Below are positions 49,999 to 54,662 of a stretch of DNA of 54,662 nt, one piece after another (within the stretch, counting starts at the first letter, position 1; every line of letters begins with the position of its first letter). The notes under the pieces are model-generated. The model saw only the letters and a program-made list of their open reading frames with translations, was not told where the DNA came from and did not search any database. The position numbers and the translations under genes were made by a program. The stretch spans positions 1 to 54,662 of the forward strand of contig JAFQJL010000017.1 of assembly GCA_017414965.1 (NCBI GenBank), written 5' to 3'. The stretch is from Clostridia bacterium (GTDB lineage Bacteria; Bacillota; Clostridia; Oscillospirales; Acutalibacteraceae).

Positions 49999-51636
49999 GT
50001 GTCAACTGGTGAAATTATAACGGCTCTTGTGCAGCTGGCAGGCGGTATCGGCATTCTGCTGTTTGGCATGAAGCTGATGGGCGACGGTTTGGAAATGGTG
50101 GCGGGCTCCAAAATGAAAAGCATTTTGGAGGGCGTGACCTCCAACCCGTTTTTGGCGTTGCTGGTGGGCGCGCTGGTAACGGCGATCATTCAGTCGTCGG
50201 CCGCGACCATCGTGATGGTTATGGGCTTCCTCAACGCGAAACTGGTGGACGGTCGCCGCGCATTTTATATCATTATGGGCGCGAATATCGGTACGACCAT
50301 CACCGCGTTTTTGATCGGTTTGAATATCGGCATTGTGGCGCCGGTGCTGATTTTTGCCGGTGCGGTTATGATGCTGTTCTTCACCAAAAAGATGTATAAC
50401 CACGTCGGTATGGTGATCTTGGGCTTCGGTCTGTTGTTCTTTGCGATGGACAATATGAAAGAAGCAATGAGTGTCTTTAAGGAATGGACGCCGTTCCAGC
50501 AGGCGCTGGCAGCGGTGGCCGACAATCCCATCCTCAGCATGCTGATGGGTGCGCTGATGGCGGCGGCGTTGCAGTCCTCGTCCGCCGGTGTCGGTATCGT
50601 GCAGGCGATGACCGGCGCGGGACTGATGACCATGGGCAGCGCGATTTTCAACGTGTTCGGCCAGAACATCGGTACGTGCGTGGTGTCGTTGCTGGCCGGT
50701 CTTAGCTCGGATGCATCCGCCAAACGCGCGGCGGTATCCAATCTGTTGTTGAACTCCATCGGCACGCTGATCTGGCTGCCGGTCTGCTGGATCATTGGAC
50801 CGGAGCTGATTGCGGGTCTGGTGGCGGAGATCGCGCCGGGCAACCCCGAAATGCAGATTGCTATCTTCCACATCTCGTTTAACACGTTGAACACCATCCT
50901 GATGATGCCGTTTGTCAAATATCTGGCGAATCTGGCTGAAAAGATCGTCAAGGACAAGGGAGTGGCGACCAAGTTTTCTCTGCAGTATCTCGACGAGCGC
51001 ATTCTGGCCACGCCGGCGTTGGCGGTGGCGCACGCGCAAAAGGAGATCGAGCGTATGGCGCACCTCGCGTGCGACAATATGGTGCTGGCGATGGAGGACT
51101 ACTTTGATCCCAGCGAGGAGAAGCAGCAACAGATCAAAGAGACCGAGGAAATGGTCAACTACCTCAACCACACCATTACCGATTATCTCATCCGCATCCA
51201 GATGTGCGATCTGAGCGAGGCAGATAGTGCCACTATCGGTTCGATGTTCCACGTTGTCAACGACTTTGAGCGTATCTCCGATCACGCGGAGAATATTATG
51301 GAATACGCGCAGGCCAATCGCAATGAACCGCCGAAATTCTCGGCGGATGCGTTGGACGAGCTGCACGACGTGCAGAGTCGCATTCGCACCATTTTGGATG
51401 ATACCATTCGGTATTTCACCAATGGCGCGCGGACGCAGGAGGATGCCGACGACATCGTCGATCAGGAAGAAACCATCGACGATCTGGTGGTGGAATACCG
51501 CGGCAATCACGTCGATCGGTTGTCTCAGCAGAAGTGCAATCCGGAGCTCGGTATGAACTTTATCGATCTTCTCACCGACCTCGAACGTGTATCCGACCAC
51601 GCCACCAATATTATGTGGGCTGTATACGAGAAATAA
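49999..51636 (+). CDS. Na/Pi cotransporter II-family protein with PhoU-like domain
   Basis: A 545-residue protein with two inverted repeats of the NptA/YjbB family. The first repeat has GGIGILLFGMKLMGDGLE and the QSS motif in AIIQSSAATIVMVMGF; the second has LQSSSAGVGIVQAM and NIGTCVVSLLAGL. About eight membrane helices end near residue 320. The C-terminal part (about 345-545) is a PhoU-like helical bundle with EKQQQIKETEEMVNYLNHTI and LTDLERVSDHATNI. It likely moves phosphate with sodium. It starts with GTG at 49999 behind GGAGGAAGCGCAC. Related proteins lie in many Firmicutes without the Pst system. Confidence 0.9.
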   Translation: MSTGEIITALVQLAGGIGILLFGMKLMGDGLEMVAGSKMKSILEGVTSNPFLALLVGALVTAIIQSSAATIVMVMGFLNAKLVDGRRAFYIIMGANIGTTITAFLIGLNIGIVAPVLIFAGAVMMLFFTKKMYNHVGMVILGFGLLFFAMDNMKEAMSVFKEWTPFQQALAAVADNPILSMLMGALMAAALQSSSAGVGIVQAMTGAGLMTMGSAIFNVFGQNIGTCVVSLLAGLSSDASAKRAAVSNLLLNSIGTLIWLPVCWIIGPELIAGLVAEIAPGNPEMQIAIFHISFNTLNTILMMPFVKYLANLAEKIVKDKGVATKFSLQYLDERILATPALAVAHAQKEIERMAHLACDNMVLAMEDYFDPSEEKQQQIKETEEMVNYLNHTITDYLIRIQMCDLSEADSATIGSMFHVVNDFERISDHAENIMEYAQANRNEPPKFSADALDELHDVQSRIRTILDDTIRYFTNGARTQEDADDIVDQEETIDDLVVEYRGNHVDRLSQQKCNPELGMNFIDLLTDLERVSDHATNIMWAVYEK

Positions 51637-51639
51637 AGC

Positions 51640-51668
51640 CATCGGGGCGTTCAACGAACGCCCCGATG
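51640..51668 (+). terminator. Hairpin after the Na/Pi cotransporter gene
   Basis: CATCGGGGCGTTC pairs with GAACGCCCCGATG, but the following CTCTTTC is only weakly T-rich; probably a partial terminator or an mRNA end. Confidence 0.5.
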
Positions 51669-51689
51669 CTCTTTCAAAAGGAGATTGTT

Positions 51690-52208
51690 ATGCAATTGAA
51701 AACCAATTTATCGGTCAAGGATTTCCGCGACCGCTTTTCACACAAAACGTCGCCGGAATGGGCGATCGGGTCGCAGGTCACGCCGGACGGACGATTCCCG
51801 TCCGGTCGGACGGATCGCCAAGGCTTTGTGCTTCGCATCAGCAAAGCCAGCGTGAATGCGTTTACACCGGAGGCGCGCGGGCGTATCATCGAGACCGACG
51901 AGGGCTGCACGCTGGATTGGAAGGTCCGGCGGCGTCCGGCGGGCGTGGTCGCGCTGCTGATCGCGGTGGCGATCGCCGCGGTGGCGGTGTATTGCTTTGG
52001 TCCGGTGTCGGTGGCAGCGCTCATCGTCACGCTGAAAGGCGAGAGTGCGCTGTGGGGCAGCGCGCTCATCTTGGGCGGGCTGTCGCTGCTGGTCACCGCG
52101 ATCGGCGTCGGCAGCTTGGTGATGGTGTTTTACGTGCCGCGTAAGACGAAAGATCGCCTGACTGCCCACCTCCGCCGTGTCGTTGGCAAGGCAAATATCC
52201 TCGAATGA
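51690..52208 (+). CDS. Small membrane protein of unknown function
   Basis: A 172-residue protein. Residues 1-85 are soluble (LSVKDFRDRFSHKTSPEWAIG...RISKASVNAFTPEARG) and contain a short beta-like part ending GCTLDWKVRRRP. Two membrane segments follow (about 87-108, GVVALLIAVAIAAVAVYCF, and about 125-148, LILGGLSLLVTAIGVGSLVMVF), then a basic tail (RKTKDRLTAHLRRVVG). I do not recognise a family. The start at 51690 follows AAAAGGAGATTGTT. Confidence 0.7.
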   Translation: MQLKTNLSVKDFRDRFSHKTSPEWAIGSQVTPDGRFPSGRTDRQGFVLRISKASVNAFTPEARGRIIETDEGCTLDWKVRRRPAGVVALLIAVAIAAVAVYCFGPVSVAALIVTLKGESALWGSALILGGLSLLVTAIGVGSLVMVFYVPRKTKDRLTAHLRRVVGKANILE

Positions 52209-52216
52209 CGACAACG

Positions 52217-52256
52217 AAAAAACCACCCCGACCGGTGACGGTCGGGGTGGTTTTTT
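52217..52256. terminator. Bidirectional terminator
   Basis: ACCACCCCGACCG pairs with its complement across GTGA, A-run before and six T after; it separates convergent genes. Confidence 0.95.
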
Positions 52257-52262
52257 ATATCC

Positions 52263-52727
52263 TTATTCTTCCACCGGATTTTTCGGAGCACGGATGGCCG
52301 AACGGACCTTGCGGATCTCGCCGACGTTGCCCACCAACACTTCCTCGGTACGCTGTAAAACGTCTTCGGCGAAGTCCATGGCACCTTTGCGCATTTCGCG
52401 TGCCTTAAGCTGGGCTTGATTGAGCATTTCCGTCGCTTGCGCCTGCGCCTGCTTGGTCACTTCTTCCTCCGCAATGAGCGCGCGGGCACGCTCCTCGGAC
52501 TTGCGCACGATATCCTCCGCCTGCTTTTTGGCGTCGGCGATGATGTCCGAACGATCGGCCACGATCGCCTTGGCCTGACGGACTTCCACCGGCAGATTGG
52601 CACGGATGCCGTCCAGCGCGTCGCGCAGCTTGTCCGCGTCGATCAGGCATTTGCCGCCGGTCAACGGGATGTTCATGGCCTTGTCGACCATATCGTCGAT
52701 TTGATCCAATAATTCCTCAATTTTCAT
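52263..52727 (-). CDS. Conserved coiled-coil protein (V-ATPase-subunit-like in appearance)
   Basis: A 154-residue, almost wholly helical protein. It starts MKIEELLDQIDDMVDKAMNI and continues PLTGGKCLIDADKLRDALDGI, IRANLPVEVRQAKAIV and a heptad-rich stretch of about 70 residues (DAKKQAEDIVRKSEERARALIA, EMLNQAQLKAREMRKGA). The family is common in Oscillospiraceae next to coaD and rsmD and is often named an ATPase for its likeness to coiled-coil subunits. No ATP-binding motif is present. The function is unknown. It is 6 bp after coaD. Confidence 0.8.
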   Translation of the reverse strand: MKIEELLDQIDDMVDKAMNIPLTGGKCLIDADKLRDALDGIRANLPVEVRQAKAIVADRSDIIADAKKQAEDIVRKSEERARALIAEEEVTKQAQAQATEMLNQAQLKAREMRKGAMDFAEDVLQRTEEVLVGNVGEIRKVRSAIRAPKNPVEE

Positions 52728-52733
52728 AGTGGT

Positions 52734-53213
52734 TCACCCTTTCGTTTTTTCAATGACAAAATCCAGCACCTCTGCCGGAACAAATTCCGAAATATCGCCG
52801 CCATAGGACGCGACCTGCTTGACCAGACTGGACGACAAGAACATCAGGTCGGCATTGGTCGTGAGAAACACGGTCTCGGCCTGCGGATTCAGGCGCCGGT
52901 TGGTCAGCGCCATCTGAAATTCGTATTCAAAGTCGGATAGCGCGCGCAGACCCTTGACGATCGCGTCGGCGCCTTTTTCGCGCGTGTAATCGGCCAGCAA
53001 TCCGTCGTAGGCGTCCACCTCCACGTTCGGCAGGTCGGCGGTCACGCGGCGGAGCATATCCACGCGCTCCTCCATGGAAAATATCGGATTTTTGACCGCG
53101 TTGGTCATCACCACCACCAGCACCTTGTCGGCCAGACCGGCCGCACGGCGAATGATATCCAGATGACCGATGGTGACCGGGTCAAAGCTGCCCGGACAAA
53201 CAGCGAGTTTCAT
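52734..53213 (-). CDS. coaD: Phosphopantetheine adenylyltransferase
   Basis: A 159-residue nucleotidyltransferase, the fourth step in coenzyme A synthesis. CPGSFDPVTIGHLDIIRRA carries the T/HxGH motif, EVDAYDGLLADYTREKGADAIVKGLRALSDFEYEFQMA and FLSSSLVKQVASYGGD complete the family pattern. The start at 53213 follows AAGGAATTGTCT; two more codons (a TTG start) are possible upstream. It lies after rsmD, the usual order. Confidence 0.96.
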   Translation of the reverse strand: MKLAVCPGSFDPVTIGHLDIIRRAAGLADKVLVVVMTNAVKNPIFSMEERVDMLRRVTADLPNVEVDAYDGLLADYTREKGADAIVKGLRALSDFEYEFQMALTNRRLNPQAETVFLTTNADLMFLSSSLVKQVASYGGDISEFVPAEVLDFVIEKTKG

Positions 53214-53243
53214 AGACAATTCCTTCTTCCTGTTGCAAAGGGG

Positions 53244-53792
53244 TTAGGCCTCTACCGGTCGACGGTACAGGCGAATGCGAGATTTGCCGTAGCGTTTGTC
53301 GCGCACCAGCGCAAACTCCCCGATCGTTTCGGGCAGTTCGGTCTCGGGTGCGGTTTCGCAGATGATGGTGCCGCCTCGGTTGACCAGCGCGGTGACCGCC
53401 GGCAGCACAGATTCCAGCAAGCCGGCAGCATACGGCGGATCCAAAAACACGAGATCGAATTTCCCCATCGGATGCCGGCAAAAATCCAGCGCGTCGCGTT
53501 GCAGCAGCGTAGCGCGGTCGGTTAACCGCGTGGCTTGCAGATTCTTTTTGACGATCGCCGCCGCATCGGCCGCATTTTCCACGAACACACAGCTGCGAGC
53601 GCCGCGGCTGAGTGCCTCGATGCCCATTTGTCCTGAGCCGGCAAACAGATCCAGTACCGCGCGACCTTCAATGTCAAACTGGATCATCGAAAAGACGGCT
53701 TCCTTAGTGCGCTCGGCGGTCGGACGGGTATGCGTGCCGTCCAACGTTGCCAGCCGCACACCGCGCGCGGAGCCGGTAATGACTCTCATCAT
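53244..53792 (-). CDS. rsmD: 16S rRNA (guanine-966-N2)-methyltransferase RsmD
   Basis: A 182-residue Rossmann methyltransferase. It starts MRVITGSARGVRLATLDG and has RPTAERTKEAVFSMI, VLDLFAGSGQMGIEALSRGA (SAM loop), FVEN and the catalytic LVFLDPPYAAGLLE. It methylates G966 of 16S rRNA. The start at 53792 or 53789 (two ATG in a row) has no strong ribosome site and lies 3 bp after asnS, suggesting coupling. Confidence 0.95.
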   Translation of the reverse strand: MMRVITGSARGVRLATLDGTHTRPTAERTKEAVFSMIQFDIEGRAVLDLFAGSGQMGIEALSRGARSCVFVENAADAAAIVKKNLQATRLTDRATLLQRDALDFCRHPMGKFDLVFLDPPYAAGLLESVLPAVTALVNRGGTIICETAPETELPETIGEFALVRDKRYGKSRIRLYRRPVEA

Positions 53793-53795
53793 CGC

Positions 53796-54662
53796 TTAAA
53801 AATCGCAGGTGCCCGGCGTCCGCGGGAACGGGAGCACGTCGCGGATGTTCTCCACGCCGGTGAGATAGATGAGCAGGCGCTCAAAGCCCATGCCGAAACC
53901 GGCGTGGGTGCAACCGCCGTACTTGCGCAGATCCAGATACCACGACAGCGACTCGGTGGAATGCACCTCGTCCATACGCGCTTTGAGCTTGTCGTAATCG
54001 TCCTCGCGCTGGCTGCCGCCGGTCAATTCGCCGGCGCCCGGTACCAACAGATCCACCGCCGCGACGGTGCCGTCGCCGTTGTCCTTCATATAGAAGGCTT
54101 TGATCTCCTTGGGCCAGTTCTTGACAAACACCGGCGACTTAAACGCCACGTCGGTGAGATATTTTTCGTGTTCCTTGGCAAGATCGCCGCCGTGGGACGG
54201 CGTGTTCTCAAACTCCACGTCGGCGTTTATGAGCAGGTCGATCGCATCGTGGTAATCCACGCGCGCCACCGTGCTGTTCACCAACGCGGTGAGCTTGTCG
54301 ATCAAACCGCCGCCGCAGAATTTATCGAGGAATTGCAGCTCCTCGGGGGCGTTGTCCATCACGTACTTAACGATGAATTTGAGGTAATCCTCCTCCACGT
54401 CCATCAGCTGATCGAGATCGCAAAACGCCATTTCCGGCTCGATCATCCAAAACTCAGAGGCGTGCGTTTTGGTGTTGGAGTTTTCGGCGCGGAAGGTCGG
54501 GCCAAAGGTGTACACCCGCTTAAACGCCATGGCGAAGATCTCCGCCTCCAACTGACCGGACACGGTCAGCGCGGCTTTCTGGCCGAAGAAATCGCGACCG
54601 TAGTCCACTTCGCCCTTGATCTTTTCCAGCGGAATGGTGGTCACCTGGAACATCTCGCCGGC
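53796..54662 (-). CDS. asnS: Asparaginyl-tRNA synthetase, C-terminal part (cut by window edge)
   Basis: The last 288 residues of a class II synthetase run off the right edge. They include AFKRVYTFGPTFRAENSNTKTHASEFWMIEPEMAF (motif 2), the long loop with GELTGGSQREDDYDKL, and the terminal motif 3 GGCTHAGFGMGFERLLIYLTGVENIRDVLPFPRTPGTCDF. The motif set and end match AsnRS rather than AspRS. The AxxDLDQLMD-type helix is typical. The N-terminal anticodon-binding domain is outside the window. Confidence 0.94.
   Translation of the reverse strand, partial: AGEMFQVTTIPLEKIKGEVDYGRDFFGQKAALTVSGQLEAEIFAMAFKRVYTFGPTFRAENSNTKTHASEFWMIEPEMAFCDLDQLMDVEEDYLKFIVKYVMDNAPEELQFLDKFCGGGLIDKLTALVNSTVARVDYHDAIDLLINADVEFENTPSHGGDLAKEHEKYLTDVAFKSPVFVKNWPKEIKAFYMKDNGDGTVAAVDLLVPGAGELTGGSQREDDYDKLKARMDEVHSTESLSWYLDLRKYGGCTHAGFGMGFERLLIYLTGVENIRDVLPFPRTPGTCDF

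Noticed and set aside
1-54662. CRISPR arrays, insertion sequences, prophage
   Set aside because: No regularly spaced repeats, transposase, integrase or phage structural genes were seen.

Overview
The window looks like a chromosomal segment of a GC-rich anaerobic Firmicute of the class Clostridia, most likely an Oscillospiraceae/Ruminococcaceae-type gut bacterium. This rests on gene content and order: ybeY-era-yqzL-recO with phoH, cdaA-cdaR, a PurL fused to its glutaminase domain, separate PurO-type IMP cyclohydrolase and AICAR transformylase, a DUF3343 protein beside a cysteine desulfurase, and a coiled-coil gene beside coaD and rsmD. It also rests on strong AGGAGG-type ribosome sites and TTGACA/TATAAT promoters. 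No insertion sequence, prophage or CRISPR array was seen. Nearly everything is housekeeping; the accessory parts are an AT-rich lipoprotein/XRE pair (31.4-32.4 kb) and a sugar-type catabolic cluster (40.7-45.8 kb).

Layout. 1-3.4 kb (minus): a cut-off XRE regulator, then rimI-tsaD-PAP2 phosphatase-SPFH protein. 3.4-15 kb (minus): a nine-gene purine operon purE-C-F-M-N-O-H(AICAR transformylase)-D-L, giving every step to IMP except PurB (and PurK). It has a consensus promoter, a leader with a short open frame and an intrinsic terminator, and a terminator after purL. 15-22 kb (minus): phoH-ybeY-era-yqzL-recO-mutS2-DEAD-box helicase. 22.3-28.4 kb (plus): DUF3343/cysteine desulfurase, cdaA-cdaR (c-di-AMP synthesis), folE, lepA. 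28.4-31.4 kb: nagB (minus), then rmuC, an MGMT-like protein and a DUF523 protein (plus). 31.4-33.1 kb: lipoprotein and divergent XRE gene around a palindromic operator, then a phosphoribosyltransferase-like gene. 33.2-40.5 kb (minus): aromatic operon aroB-aroA-aroC-aroKE(fused)-aroF-pheA-aroQ, with all seven shikimate steps plus the phenylalanine branch. 40.7-45.8 kb: a TIM-barrel sugar isomerase-like gene diverging from a FGGY kinase and three amidohydrolase-like genes, with a cre-like site and tandem operator-like repeats between them. 45.9-46.3 kb: four tRNAs (Gly, Arg, His, Gln; minus). 46.4-49.7 kb: a membrane-anchored protein and argG-argH with ARG boxes. 50-52.2 kb (plus): a Na/Pi cotransporter-like protein and a small membrane protein. 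52.3 kb to the end (minus): coiled-coil protein, coaD, rsmD and the C-terminal part of asnS.

Most unusual signals: (1) a dispersed motif of about 17 bp (AAGGGGTAGGTTTTGGT, three exact copies and about 15 degenerate ones), mostly at gene junctions and in both orientations; (2) a purine-operon PurF without the N-terminal cysteine nucleophile; (3) a purE leader that looks like a ribosome-controlled attenuator; (4) the kinase/isomerase/triple amidohydrolase cluster, whose last member has lost metal ligands; (5) a three-codon start-stop frame in phase just before cdaA.
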